Assembly: GCF_914271545.1 (NCBI RefSeq)
Contig: NZ_CAJZAH010000003.1
Span: forward strand, 310,001-374,000
Origin: Cupriavidus respiraculi
GTDB lineage: Bacteria; Pseudomonadota; Gammaproteobacteria; Burkholderiales; Burkholderiaceae
Length of the DNA stretch: 64,000 nucleotides
Direction: 5' to 3'
Under the pieces are notes generated by a model, which was not told where the DNA came from, searched no databases, and saw only the letters and a list, made by a program, of their open reading frames with translations. The translations under genes and the position numbers were made by a program. Of the stretch, positions 28,111-36,635 are shown piece after piece (the first letter of the stretch is position 1; every line of letters begins with the position of its first letter).

Positions 28111-28659
28111 ATGGGATTGCTATCCACCGTCCTCGCGCTGTTCGGCTGCGACCAGCAGAAGGTCGAACAGACCATGAAGAAAGCCGGCGACACCGCGCGC
28201 GCGGTATGGCAGTCGGTGCAACCCGACAGCATGCTGTTCCAGGGCATCGAGACCGGCGTGTCGACCGAGGAGGACGTGCGCCGCCAGGCCGGCCGGCCGG
28301 AAATCGTCTGGGAAGAGGAGGGCGGCGGCCGCCGCCTGGAGTATCCGCGCGGGCCGGAAGGCGCGACAACGTGGATGGTGACCATTGCCCCCGACGGCAA
28401 GGTGGCCGCCATCGAGCAGGTGCTCACCGCGGCCAACTTCGCCCGCGTGCGCGCCGGCATGAGCCAGGACGATATCCGGCGCCTGCTCGGCAAGCCGACC
28501 AGCATCCAGGCGTTCGCGCTGAAGAAGGAAGAGGTGTGGGGTTACCGCTGGTGGGAAAGCTCGCAGGACAAGGCGTTCTTCAATGTCCATTTCGATGCGG
28601 GCGGACGGGTCACGCATACCTCGCGCAGCGACGACCCGTCGAAGATGCAGGGCGGCTAG
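28111..28659 (+). CDS. BamE-like lipoprotein with two tandem SmpA/OmlA units
   Basis: A 182-residue putative lipoprotein: MGLLSTVLALFGC ends in a lipobox cysteine at residue 13, though the leader lacks the usual N-terminal positive charge, so the real start may be a little upstream. Two BamE-type repeats can be aligned by eye: FQGIETGVSTEEDVRRQAGRP...APDGKVAAIEQVL (about 45-110) and FARVRAGMSQDDIRRLLGKP...DAGGRVTHTSR (about 112-175). BamE itself has a single unit and is part of the BAM complex. The position directly after tamA-tamB suggests a role with the TAM system or in outer-membrane assembly. A strong hairpin follows the stop. Confidence 0.75.
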   Translation: MGLLSTVLALFGCDQQKVEQTMKKAGDTARAVWQSVQPDSMLFQGIETGVSTEEDVRRQAGRPEIVWEEEGGGRRLEYPRGPEGATTWMVTIAPDGKVAAIEQVLTAANFARVRAGMSQDDIRRLLGKPTSIQAFALKKEEVWGYRWWESSQDKAFFNVHFDAGGRVTHTSRSDDPSKMQGG

Positions 28660-28664
28660 CCTCG

Positions 28665-28691
28665 CGCGCCCCGGGGCGGTCCCGGGGCGCG
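28665..28691. terminator. Bidirectional hairpin between convergent operons
   Basis: Perfect 11-bp stem CGCGCCCCGGG / CCCGGGGCGCG with a 5-base loop, in the 39-bp gap between the BamE-like gene and metG. There is no T-run; it probably limits read-through from both sides. Confidence 0.6.
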
Positions 28692-28698
28692 GCCGGCC

Positions 28699-30771
28699 TC
28701 AGCGGATGCGCATGCCGGGCACGGCGCCGGTGTGCGGCTCCAGGATGTACAGGCCCGGCGCGGCCTTCTCGTCCGCGGCGGACGCGGCCAGTACCATCCC
28801 CTCCGACACGCCGAACTTCATCTTGCGCGGCGCGAGGTTGGCCACCACCACGGTCAGCTTGCCGGTGAGCTGCTCGGGCGTATAGGCCGACTGGATGCCG
28901 GAGAACACATTGCGCGTGCGGCCTTCGCCCAGGTCCAGCGTCAGTTGCAGCAGCTTGTTCGAGCCCTCCACCTTGCGGCATTCCACGATCTTTGCCACGC
29001 GCAGGTCGACCTTGGCGAAATCGTCGATGGTGATCGTGTCGGCGATCGGCTCGATGGCGGACTCCGCCGCGCCGCCTTGCGTGGCCGCCGGGGCCGCGGC
29101 CTGCAGGGAATCGCGGTTGGCGGCCAGCAGCGCCTCGATCTGCTTGGCATCGACGCGCGTCATCAGGTGCGAGTACGGGCGGATCGGGCGCGCGGCGCTC
29201 AGTTGCGTATCGATGGCGCGCCAGTCCAGCGGCTCCACGTTCAGGAACGACTCGACGCCGGCGGCCATGTTCGGTACCACCGGCTTCAGATAGACCGTCA
29301 GCAGGCGGAAGGCCTCCAGCGACACCGAGCAGGCGGCGTGCAGCGCGGCGCGCTTGCTCTCGTCCTTGGCCAGTTCCCACGGCTTCTGCGTGTCGACGAA
29401 GGCGTTCACCGCGTCGGTCAGCTCCATCACCTGGCGCAGCGCCTTGCTGTATTCGCGGCCTTCGTACAACTGCGCGATCTGCGGCGCGGCCTGACGCAGC
29501 TGCTCCAGCAGCGGGTGCGCCAGCGCGGCCTCATCGACGACGCCATCGAAGCGCTTGACCAAGAAGCCCGCCGCGCGGCTGGCGATGTTGACGTACTTGC
29601 CGACCAGGTCGCTGTTGACGCGCGAGATGAAGTCATCGAGGTTCAGGTCGAGGTCTTCCATGCTCGCGTTGAGCTTGGCAGCGAAGTAGTAGCGCAGCCA
29701 TTCCGGGTTCATGCCGGTGTCGATATAGCTCTGGGCGGTGATGAAGGTGCCGCGCGACTTGCTCATCTTGGCGCCGTCCACGGTCAGGAAGCCGTGGGCG
29801 AAGACGTTGGTGGGCGTGCGGTAGCCCGAGAAGCGCAGCATGGCCGGCCAGAAGAGCGTGTGGAAGTACAGGATGTCCTTGCCGATGAAGTGGTACTGCT
29901 CGGCGGTCGAATGCGGGCCCACCCAGGCGTCGAAGTCGATGCCCTTGCGCGTGCACAGGTTCTGGAAGCTGGCGTAGTAGCCGATCGGGGCGTCCAGCCA
30001 GACATAGAAGAACTTGCCCGGCGCGCCGGGGATCTCGAAACCGAAATACGGCGCGTCGCGCGAGATATCCCAGTCCGACAGGGTCGACGCTTCGCCGTCG
30101 CCGCCCAGCCACTCCTGCATCTTGTTGGTGGCCTCGGGCTGGGCCAGGTCCGCCACCCACTCGCGCAGGAAGCTCTCGCAGCGCGGATCGGACAGCTTGA
30201 AGAAATAGTGGGTCGACGACTTGCGCACTGGCGCCGCGCCGGACACGACCGAATACGGGTTCTTCAGGTCGGTCGGAGCGTAGGTGGTGCCGCACACCTC
30301 GCACGAATCGCCGTACTGGTCCTTGGCGCCGCACTTGGGACATTCGCCCTTGATGAAGCGGTCCGGGAGGAACATGTTCTTGACCGGATCGTAGAACTGC
30401 TCGACGTCGCGCTCGGCGATCAGGTCCTCGGCCTTCAGCGCGAGGTAGATCTTTTCGCACAGCGCGCGGTTTTCCTCGGCGTCGGTGCTGTAGTAGTTGT
30501 CGAACGACACGAGGAAGCTGTCGAAATCGCGCTTGTGCTCGGCCCACACGCGGTCGATCAGCTGCTTGGGCGTGATGCCTTCCTTCTCCGCGCGCAGCAT
30601 CACCGGCGTGCCATGGGTATCGTCGGCGCCCACGTAGTACACCTCGTTGCCCATCATGCGCTGGAAACGCACCCAGATATCGGTCTGGATGTACTCGACC
30701 AGATGGCCGATATGGATCTGGCCGTTGGCGTAGGGCAGGGCGGATGTGACGAGAATGCGGCGTGCTGTCAT
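28699..30771 (-). CDS. metG: Methionyl-tRNA synthetase
   Basis: Class I synthetase (690 residues) that charges tRNA-Met. The HIGH motif is at residues 20-23 ([10 protein letters not shown]), a four-cysteine zinc site [17 protein letters not shown] lies near residues 147-163, and KMSKS is in [11 protein letters not shown] near residue 335. The C-terminal tRNA-binding domain ([15 protein letters not shown] ... [19 protein letters not shown]) is present, so this is the long, dimerising type. The ATG at 30771 begins [17 protein letters not shown], matching the family; the frame opens 19 codons earlier without support. Confidence 0.97.
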   Translation of the reverse strand: MTARRILVTSALPYANGQIHIGHLVEYIQTDIWVRFQRMMGNEVYYVGADDTHGTPVMLRAEKEGITPKQLIDRVWAEHKRDFDSFLVSFDNYYSTDAEENRALCEKIYLALKAEDLIAERDVEQFYDPVKNMFLPDRFIKGECPKCGAKDQYGDSCEVCGTTYAPTDLKNPYSVVSGAAPVRKSSTHYFFKLSDPRCESFLREWVADLAQPEATNKMQEWLGGDGEASTLSDWDISRDAPYFGFEIPGAPGKFFYVWLDAPIGYYASFQNLCTRKGIDFDAWVGPHSTAEQYHFIGKDILYFHTLFWPAMLRFSGYRTPTNVFAHGFLTVDGAKMSKSRGTFITAQSYIDTGMNPEWLRYYFAAKLNASMEDLDLNLDDFISRVNSDLVGKYVNIASRAAGFLVKRFDGVVDEAALAHPLLEQLRQAAPQIAQLYEGREYSKALRQVMELTDAVNAFVDTQKPWELAKDESKRAALHAACSVSLEAFRLLTVYLKPVVPNMAAGVESFLNVEPLDWRAIDTQLSAARPIRPYSHLMTRVDAKQIEALLAANRDSLQAAAPAATQGGAAESAIEPIADTITIDDFAKVDLRVAKIVECRKVEGSNKLLQLTLDLGEGRTRNVFSGIQSAYTPEQLTGKLTVVVANLAPRKMKFGVSEGMVLAASAADEKAAPGLYILEPHTGAVPGMRIR

Positions 30772-30925
30772 GAGGGGAAGCCGGTCGGGAGCGAAGGGGT
30801 TCGGGCGCCGGACACGGATGCCCGACACCGAAAAACCGCCATTTTAACAAGCGACACGCGGAATACGCCTCCGCGGTGCGCGAGGCGCGGCCTGCACGCG
30901 CACAGGAACGCGGCAAACGGCGGGC

Positions 30926-30953
30926 AAAAAAAAGCGCCGGTCAGAGCCGGCGC
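30926..30953 (-). terminator. Rho-independent terminator of the OmpA-family gene
   Basis: On the minus strand, GCGCCGG / CCGGCGC (30934-30940 with 30947-30953, loop of 6) is followed by eight Ts. It lies about 105 bp past the stop of the OmpA-family gene and so ends an unusually long 3' UTR. Confidence 0.85.
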
Positions 30954-30983
30954 AGCTTTCCACAACGGAAAAGGAGGAGAAAT

Positions 30984-31045
30984 CAGGTACCGCCCGGGAG
31001 GTCAGCCACCCATCGCGAGCCAGCAACGGTGGCAAGCGGTACCTG
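30984..31045 (-). ncRNA. Structured 3' UTR element, possible 3'-derived small RNA
   Basis: CAGGTACCGC (30984-30993) and GCGGTACCTG (31036-31045) are a perfect 10-bp inverted repeat enclosing a second 6-bp stem GCCACC / GGTGGC (31005-31010 with 31028-31033). It sits between the OmpA-family stop codon and its terminator, so with the terminator hairpin it would form an RNA of about 120 nt with a U-rich 3' end, the layout of 3' UTR-derived small RNAs. No coding sequence is visible. Function and existence as a separate RNA are inferred. Confidence 0.4.
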
Positions 31046-31059
31046 TTTCTATGACCGGG

Positions 31060-31692
31060 CTACCCCGAAATTGGTTTCAAATAAATTTCGACCCGGCGAT
31101 TTTGCGCGCGTCCGGCCTCGGTGGCGTTGTCCGCGATCGGCTGCGACTGGCCGCGGCCTTCGGCCGTCAGGCGGGATTTTGCGACGCCGTGGTCACCCAG
31201 ATAGGTCGACACGCTCTGGGCGCGGCGCTGGGACAGCTGCATGTTGTAGCTGGGGTTGCCGGTGCTGTCGGTGTGGCCGACGATCGTGGCATTCACGTCC
31301 TGGTGCTGGGTCAGCGTCTGCGAGACCTGGTCCAGCACGGTGCGGAACGAAGGCTTGATGGTGGCGCTGTCGGTATCGAAGGTCACCTGGCTGGGGATGT
31401 TGACCTTCAGCGAGCCGTCCGGCTGCTCGGTGATCTGCGTGCCCGTGCCGGCGGTATCCTTGCTCAGCTTGCCGCGGATGGCGTTCCAGTTGTAGCCGGC
31501 CGCGCCGCCCGCCGCGGCGCCAACCGCCGCGCCGACCAGGGTACCGGTCGTGTTGCCGCCAATGAGATTGCCCAGTCCCGCGCCAACCGCGGCGCCGACG
31601 CCGGTGCCGACCGCGGTCTGGGTTCCCTGTTCGGTGGCGCAGCCCGCTGCGAAGGCTGCCACAATGGCCAGGCTGACAAGCTTGAATTTCAT
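31060..31692 (-). CDS. OmpA-family peptidoglycan-binding lipoprotein
   Basis: A 210-residue outer-membrane lipoprotein. A short signal peptide ends in the lipobox AAGC (Cys near residue 18), followed by glycine-zipper segments (GTGVGAAVGAGLGNLIGG, GTLVGAAVGAAAGGAAG) that probably lie in or against the membrane. Residues about 105-210 form the OmpA C-terminal domain: VTFDTDSATIKPSF, IVGHTDSTGNPSYNMQLSQRRAQSV and ADNATEAGRAQNRRVEIYL, with the aspartate and arginine that bind diaminopimelate. A strong ribosome site (AAGGAG) precedes the ATG at 31692. YiaD/YfiB-type homologues share this layout. It has its own promoter-like sequence and a long structured 3' UTR. Confidence 0.9.
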   Translation of the reverse strand: MKFKLVSLAIVAAFAAGCATEQGTQTAVGTGVGAAVGAGLGNLIGGNTTGTLVGAAVGAAAGGAAGYNWNAIRGKLSKDTAGTGTQITEQPDGSLKVNIPSQVTFDTDSATIKPSFRTVLDQVSQTLTQHQDVNATIVGHTDSTGNPSYNMQLSQRRAQSVSTYLGDHGVAKSRLTAEGRGQSQPIADNATEAGRAQNRRVEIYLKPISG

Positions 31693-32011
31693 GCTTTCTC
31701 CTTTTGACGAATGTTCTTTGCCGGGGCGGCCCTGCGGGCGGAAGCGGCGCCAGCGCCGCAAAACCGCGTGCTTGGCGGTGCCCCGGAAGCAAGGCCTGCC
31801 GCCGTGCGGCGGCTCCCGTTCGAAGGCGACCTACAATATGGACATGCTGCGGCGTGCACAAGCATGATGCTGTGACATTTGTAAGTGTGTGTAATTCCCT
31901 GCTTACCTGAGGGTTATGCGCGGGGATTGGCAATGCGCCCCGACGAGCGCGGCACACTTTGCTACAGTACGCGCCTTCCCCCATATATCAAGTTAAGTAG
32001 CGGAGATCGTC
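31693..32011. other. Divergent intergenic region between the OmpA-family gene and apbC
   Basis: These 319 bp hold no credible gene. They contain the long leader of the OmpA-family gene, a small palindromic stretch GCCGCCGTGCGGCGGC (31798-31813), a promoter-like pair for the minus strand at 31833-31861, and a more AT-rich part (31860-31920). On the apbC side TACAGT (31963-31968) could be a -10 box, but I see no good -35 box. Nothing else stands out. Confidence 0.6.
31833..31861 (-). promoter_or_regulatory. Possible promoter of the OmpA-family gene
   Basis: Minus strand TTGTGC, 17-bp spacer, TATTGT (plus-strand 31833-31838 for the -10). Consensus match is 3/6 and 4/6. It would give a leader of about 130 nt. 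Confidence 0.4.
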
Positions 32012-33100
32012 TTGAGCCTTACCGTTGACCAGGTTACCGAAGCCCTGCGAACCGTGATCGACCCCAACACGGGCCGGGATCTGGTGTCCTCGCGATCCGC
32101 CCGCAATATCCGCGTCGATGGCGGAGACGTCACATTGGACGTCGAGCTGGGCTATCCCGGCAAGAGCCAGCTGGATCCCATCCGCAAGCTGGTGATCGCG
32201 GCCCTTCGCCAGCTCCCGGGCGTCAGCAATGTCAGCGTCGCCGTCACCATGAACATCGTTGCGCATTCGGTGCAGCGTGGCGTGAAACTGCTTCCTGGCG
32301 TCAAGAACGTGATCGCCGTGGCCTCCGGCAAGGGCGGCGTCGGCAAATCGACCACCGCCGTGAACCTCGCCCTGGCCCTCGCCGCGGAAGGCGCACGCGT
32401 GGGCATGCTGGACGCCGATATCTACGGTCCGAGCCTGCCCATGATGCTGGGCATCGATGGCCGCCCGGAATCGGCCGATGGCCAGACCATGGAGCCGCTG
32501 GAAGGGCACGGCCTGCAGGCCAATTCCATCGGTTTCCTGATCGAACAGGACAACCCGATGGTCTGGCGCGGCCCCATGGTCACCTCGGCGCTGGAGCAAC
32601 TGCTGCGCCAGACCAACTGGAAGGATCTGGACTACCTGATCGTCGACATGCCCCCCGGCACCGGCGATATCCAGCTGACCCTGTCGCAGAAGGTGCCGGT
32701 CACCGGGGCCGTGATCGTGACCACGCCGCAGGACATCGCGCTGCTGGATGCGCGCAAGGGCCTGAAGATGTTCGAGAAGGTCGGCATTCCGATCCTCGGC
32801 ATCGTGGAGAACATGGCGGTCTATTGCTGCTCCAACTGCGGCCACGTCGAACATATCTTCGGCGAGGGCGGCGGCGAGCGCATGTGTGCTGAATATGGCG
32901 TGGACCTGCTGGGCAGCCTGCCGCTGACCCGCTCGGTGCGCGAGCAGGCCGATTCCGGCCGACCGACGGTGGTGGCCGAGCCGGATAGCCCGATCTCCGA
33001 GCTGTATCGCGGCATCGCCCGGAAGGTGGCCATCAAGGTCGCCGACAAGGCGCGCGATATGACCAGCAAGTTTCCGAGCATCGTGGTGCAGAACATCTGA
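32012..33100 (+). CDS. apbC: Iron-sulfur cluster carrier protein ApbC (Mrp)
   Basis: Cytoplasmic P-loop ATPase (362 residues) that carries and donates 4Fe-4S clusters. An N-terminal MIP18-like domain (about 1-90; VTEALRTVIDPNTGRDLVSS) precedes the deviant Walker A ASGKGGVGKSTTAVNLALAL (about 105-123), the DADIYGPSLP switch, DYLIVDMPPGTGDIQLTL and the cluster-binding cysteines in VYCCSNCGHVEHIFG near 271-275. The start is TTG: no ATG or GTG is available that keeps the conserved N terminus, and GGAG lies 8 bases upstream. DUF3305 begins 3 bp after its stop, so it appears to lead the operon for the Fe-S-rich formate dehydrogenase accessory proteins. Confidence 0.94.
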   Translation: MSLTVDQVTEALRTVIDPNTGRDLVSSRSARNIRVDGGDVTLDVELGYPGKSQLDPIRKLVIAALRQLPGVSNVSVAVTMNIVAHSVQRGVKLLPGVKNVIAVASGKGGVGKSTTAVNLALALAAEGARVGMLDADIYGPSLPMMLGIDGRPESADGQTMEPLEGHGLQANSIGFLIEQDNPMVWRGPMVTSALEQLLRQTNWKDLDYLIVDMPPGTGDIQLTLSQKVPVTGAVIVTTPQDIALLDARKGLKMFEKVGIPILGIVENMAVYCCSNCGHVEHIFGEGGGERMCAEYGVDLLGSLPLTRSVREQADSGRPTVVAEPDSPISELYRGIARKVAIKVADKARDMTSKFPSIVVQNI

Positions 33101-33103
33101 GCG

Positions 33104-33667
33104 ATGGCACAGCAGCAACCGCGGGGCCAGGATCCCGCAGCATTGTCGACGGCCGGCACCACGCCGGAGCCGGCCGGCCGTCCCTCGGTCACCATGGCCG
33201 TGGTGATGCGCAAGGTCGCGCTGGCCAGCCGCTGGCAGCCCTGGAAGTGGGAGCTGGAGGCCGTGCTGCCCGACCTGGGCCTGTTCGGCACCGTGCCGCA
33301 CTGTCTCCAGGACGATGAGGCCGGCGCGCGCTGGCTCCATCCCGGCTACGAGGTCACGCTGTTCTTCGACCAGGCCGAGGGGTATTACCTGAACCTGTCG
33401 TCCGCCGCGCCCTGCTGGTTCGTGCTGTGGCGCCTGGACGAGGAAAGTCCGGAAGAGGAGCGGCGCCCCCGCCCGATGGAAGTGTCGCTGTCGTACAACG
33501 AGGCGGGCCGCTGGCTCGACGCGGGCGAGACGGTCGAAAACGTGCCGCTTGCGGCCGAGCAGATCGCGTGGCTGCAGGCATATGTGGACCAGCACTACCG
33601 GCCCGAGCCGAAGCAGCGGCGCCGGCCGGAGTCCTTCAAGGCGCCGGGCGAGCGCGCCAAGTATTGA
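33104..33667 (+). CDS. DUF3305 domain protein
   Basis: A 187-residue soluble protein of unknown function (DUF3305), a family found mainly beside formate dehydrogenase genes. After a Gln/Pro-rich N terminus, a conserved core runs VMRKVALASRWQPWKWELEAVLPD through WLHPGYEVTLFFDQAEGYYLNLSSAAPCWFVLWR to VSLSYNEAGRWLDAGETVENVPL and ends with a basic C terminus. There is no signal peptide, membrane helix or metal-binding cysteine cluster. It lies 3 bp after apbC and 1 bp before the DUF3306 gene, so the three are tightly coupled. A role in maturation or delivery of the dehydrogenase is inferred from context only. Confidence 0.85.
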   Translation: MAQQQPRGQDPAALSTAGTTPEPAGRPSVTMAVVMRKVALASRWQPWKWELEAVLPDLGLFGTVPHCLQDDEAGARWLHPGYEVTLFFDQAEGYYLNLSSAAPCWFVLWRLDEESPEEERRPRPMEVSLSYNEAGRWLDAGETVENVPLAAEQIAWLQAYVDQHYRPEPKQRRRPESFKAPGERAKY

Positions 33668-33668
33668 G

Positions 33669-34307
33669 ATGAGCGATTCTTCCTTCCTGTCGCGCTGGTC
33701 GCGCCGCAAGGTCGCGGTGCGCGAGGGCAAGGCGGTGCCGAACGAGCCGCCGGCTCCGGTGGTCGCGACGCCGCCCCCCGCGCCTGTCGGCGAGCCCGCG
33801 CTGGCAGTGGAAGCCGCGCCCGCCGAACCGCTGCCCACGCTGGACGATGCCGCGCTGCTCAAGCCGGGCGACAATATTGCCCGCTTCGTGGCCAGCGGCG
33901 TGGACCAGGCCGTCAAGCGCGCGGCGCTCAAGACGCTGTTCGCCGATCCGCATTTCAACGTGATGGACGGTCTCGATATCTATATCGACGACTACAGCAA
34001 GTCCGAGCCCATCCCGATGGACGTGCTGCGCCGCATGCGTCAGTCCGAGGCGCTCGGCTTGTTCGAGCCCACCGACGAGGAGCGCGAAGCCGCGCGCGCC
34101 GCGCAGGCCGCCCTCGAGTCCGGGCCAGCCGGCAGCGAGATGGCCGCGGCCGAGCCGGCCGCCGAACCGGCCGATGTCGCCGAGCCGCAGGAGACGCCCG
34201 TGGAAGCCGCGCCGCCAGCGCTGGCGGCCAACGAGGCTGGCCCCGCCGCGGCCGGGACCGGCGACGAGTTGTCCGCCCCGCGGCCGGCTGCGGATAAACC
34301 TGCGTAG
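33669..34307 (+). CDS. DUF3306 domain protein
   Basis: A 212-residue protein of unknown function (DUF3306). The family's N-terminal signature is MSDSSFLSRWSRRKVAVREGK. A conserved core at about residues 60-130 includes NIARFVASGVDQAVKRAALKTLFADPHFNVMDGLDIYIDDY and DVLRRMRQSEALGLFE. The rest is a low-complexity Ala/Pro/Glu region that is probably disordered. It pairs with DUF3305 here, as the two families usually do, and both travel with formate dehydrogenase loci. The linker-plus-core architecture suggests an adaptor, but no activity is known. Confidence 0.85.
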   Translation: MSDSSFLSRWSRRKVAVREGKAVPNEPPAPVVATPPPAPVGEPALAVEAAPAEPLPTLDDAALLKPGDNIARFVASGVDQAVKRAALKTLFADPHFNVMDGLDIYIDDYSKSEPIPMDVLRRMRQSEALGLFEPTDEEREAARAAQAALESGPAGSEMAAAEPAAEPADVAEPQETPVEAAPPALAANEAGPAAAGTGDELSAPRPAADKPA

Positions 34308-34410
34308 CAACGGGGCCTTCGCGGCCCTACAATAGCCATCCCCACAAAACCGCCGGACCGCGGACCCGCCCTGAAGAGGCGGGCGGACGAACCGGCAAGC
34401 AGTAGTACCG

Positions 34411-36576
34411 ATGCCAACCCTGATCTGCAATTGCAACGACACGATGCCGCTTGACGGGGCGGCGCTGTCGGGCAAATCCCCCACTGGTTCCTCGACGACC
34501 CAGCCACCGACCAAGGTGCACCGCCTGCTGTGCCGCCGCGAGATCGGCGATTTCACCGCCGCGCTGGATGGCGCGGACGATGTAATCGTGGCCTGCACCC
34601 AGGAACGCCAGCTGTTTACCGAGGTCGCCGCCCAGACCGCCGCGCGCGGCGTGGTCACCGCGCCGGTGCGCTTCGTCAATATCCGGGAAACCGGCGGCTG
34701 GTCGCAAGGCGCGCGGCGCGATCCCAAGACCGCCAACGCCAAGATCGCCGCCTTGCTGGCGGCCGCGGCGCTGCCCGATCCGGAGCCGGTGCCGGTGGTC
34801 GACTACCGCTCGGGCGGCAATGTCCTGGTGCTGGGCCCGGCGGCCCGCGCGCTGCCGTGGGCGGCGAAGCTGGCCGAATCTCCGCTGGAAGTGTCGGTGC
34901 TGCTGACCGACGCCGGCAAGCCGCACTCGGGCGGCGCGGCGCAACCCGCCGAGCGCGCCTATCCGGTCTACAGCGGCCGGCTTGCCGGCCTGAACGGCTG
35001 GCTCGGCGCCTTCGAGGCGTCGTGGGAGACCGGGGCGGGGCGCGGCAATCCGATCGACCTGGACCTGTGCACACGCTGCAATGCCTGCATCGATGCCTGT
35101 CCCGAGGGCGCGATCGACTTCACTTATCAGATCGACCTGTCACGCTGTGATGCGAACCGTGCCTGCGTCAAGGCCTGCGGCGCCGCGGCCGCGATCGATT
35201 TCGACCGCCCGGCCGCCACCGTCACGGAGCGCTTCGACCTGGTCTTCGACCTGAACGACGCGCCCGCCTTTGCCATGCACGCGCCGCCGCAGGGTTACCT
35301 GCATGCGGGCGCCGACGCCGCGCGCCAGCAGGCGCTTGCGCTGACGCTGGTCCAGCTCGTGGGCGAATTCGAGAAGCCGAAATTCTTCCAGTACAAGGAA
35401 TCGATCTGCGCGCACGGCCGCAACCAGACCACCGGCTGCAGCGCCTGCATCGACATTTGCTCCGCCGAGGCCATCCGTTCGGACTGGCGCGACGGCAAGG
35501 GCCGCATCGAGGTCGCGCCGAACCTGTGCATGGGCTGCGGCGCCTGCACGACCGTCTGCCCGACCGGCGCCATCAGCTACGCCTATCCGAAGCCCGACTA
35601 TTTTGGCGAGCGGCTGCGCACGCTGCTCTCGACGTACCGCGCCGCCGGCGGGCGCGACGCCGTGCTGATGCTGCACGGCGAGGAATACGGCAACGCGCCG
35701 ATCCTGGCACTGGGCCGTGCCGCGCGCGCGGGCCAGGCCCAGGGCATTCCGGCCAACGTGATCCCCGTCCCGGTGTTCCATCCGGCCTCCGTCGGCCTGG
35801 AACTGTGGCTGGCCGCGCTGTGCTGGGGCGCGGACCGCGTCGCGGTGATGCTGACCGGCGACGAGGCCCCGCAATATCGCGCCGCGCTGGCCGAGCAGAT
35901 GGCGGTGGGACAAGCCATCCTGGAAGGCCTTGGGTATCGCGGCCAGTTCCTGTCGCTGGTCGAGGCGCCGGACGTCCCCACGCTCGACGTTCAGCTGGCG
36001 GCCCTGCGGCCCAACCGCGCCACCGTCGAGGTGGCGGGCTTCCGCGCCGCGGCGGCCAAGCGCGAAACCCTGGGCTTCGCGGTCGATCATCTGATGCGCC
36101 ACGCCCCCGTGCCGGCCATTAGCGTGCCGCTGCCCGCGGGCGCGCCGCTGGGCGCCGTCGCGGTCGATACGCAGCGCTGCACGCTGTGCATGGCATGCGT
36201 GGGTGCCTGTCCCTCGCAGGCCCTGCGCGACAACGCTGACCGCCCGGTGCTGGCCTTCCTCGAGCGCAATTGCGTGCAATGCGGCCTGTGCGAGAGCACC
36301 TGTCCGGAGGACGCCATCTCGCTGGTGCCCCGGCTGGTCGCCACCGAGGAGGCGCGCCGCGTGGTCACCCTCAACGAGACCAAGCCGTTCCATTGCATTC
36401 GCTGCGCCAAGCCGTTCGGCACCGCCCAGATGGTCAACGCGATGCTGGCCCGGCTGGCGAGCCACCCGGCCTTCGCCGGGGCGGCGGCGGACCGGCTGCG
36501 CATGTGCAGCGATTGCCGGGTCGTCGACATGGTCGAAAAAGACAGCGGCGCCGCCACCGGCGCGACCCTGCAGTAA
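34411..36576 (+). CDS. Polyferredoxin-like 4Fe-4S protein of the formate dehydrogenase locus
   Basis: A 721-residue cytoplasmic protein rich in Fe-S motifs. The N terminus (ICNCNDTMPLD, then DDVIVACTQERQLFTEVAAQ) resembles the start of heterodisulfide-reductase-A-like proteins. Near residue 220-255 lies CTRCNACIDACPEGAIDF plus a second cysteine set; near 340-390 CSACIDICSAEAI and CMGCGACTTVCPTGAI; near 590-640 CTLCMACVGACPSQAL and CVQCGLCESTCPEDAI; and a final CSDC near 702. That allows about five or six clusters. Residues about 400-560 carry no cluster motif and recall MvhD-like domains. It probably shuttles electrons or helps cluster supply; the function is unproven. TorD follows 59 bp later. 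Confidence 0.85.
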   Translation: MPTLICNCNDTMPLDGAALSGKSPTGSSTTQPPTKVHRLLCRREIGDFTAALDGADDVIVACTQERQLFTEVAAQTAARGVVTAPVRFVNIRETGGWSQGARRDPKTANAKIAALLAAAALPDPEPVPVVDYRSGGNVLVLGPAARALPWAAKLAESPLEVSVLLTDAGKPHSGGAAQPAERAYPVYSGRLAGLNGWLGAFEASWETGAGRGNPIDLDLCTRCNACIDACPEGAIDFTYQIDLSRCDANRACVKACGAAAAIDFDRPAATVTERFDLVFDLNDAPAFAMHAPPQGYLHAGADAARQQALALTLVQLVGEFEKPKFFQYKESICAHGRNQTTGCSACIDICSAEAIRSDWRDGKGRIEVAPNLCMGCGACTTVCPTGAISYAYPKPDYFGERLRTLLSTYRAAGGRDAVLMLHGEEYGNAPILALGRAARAGQAQGIPANVIPVPVFHPASVGLELWLAALCWGADRVAVMLTGDEAPQYRAALAEQMAVGQAILEGLGYRGQFLSLVEAPDVPTLDVQLAALRPNRATVEVAGFRAAAAKRETLGFAVDHLMRHAPVPAISVPLPAGAPLGAVAVDTQRCTLCMACVGACPSQALRDNADRPVLAFLERNCVQCGLCESTCPEDAISLVPRLVATEEARRVVTLNETKPFHCIRCAKPFGTAQMVNAMLARLASHPAFAGAAADRLRMCSDCRVVDMVEKDSGAATGATLQ

Positions 36577-36580
36577 GGTA

Positions 36581-36603
36581 CACGGCGCCTTTTGGGCGCC
36601 GTG
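36581..36603 (+). terminator. Hairpin between the polyferredoxin and torD genes
   Basis: CACGGCGCC / GGCGCCGTG (9 bp, 5-base loop) directly after the polyferredoxin stop. It is followed by TCCTGTTT rather than a clean T-run, so it may attenuate transcription or stabilise the upstream mRNA rather than stop it. Confidence 0.5.
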
Positions 36604-36635
36604 TCCTGTTTCCATCAGCACGCAACCATCACGAG

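Noticed and set aside
31193-31984. Alternative minus-strand frame overlapping the OmpA-family gene and its leader
   Set aside because: Arg/His/Gly-rich shadow of the OmpA domain; the real frame has a signal peptide, lipobox and OmpA motifs.
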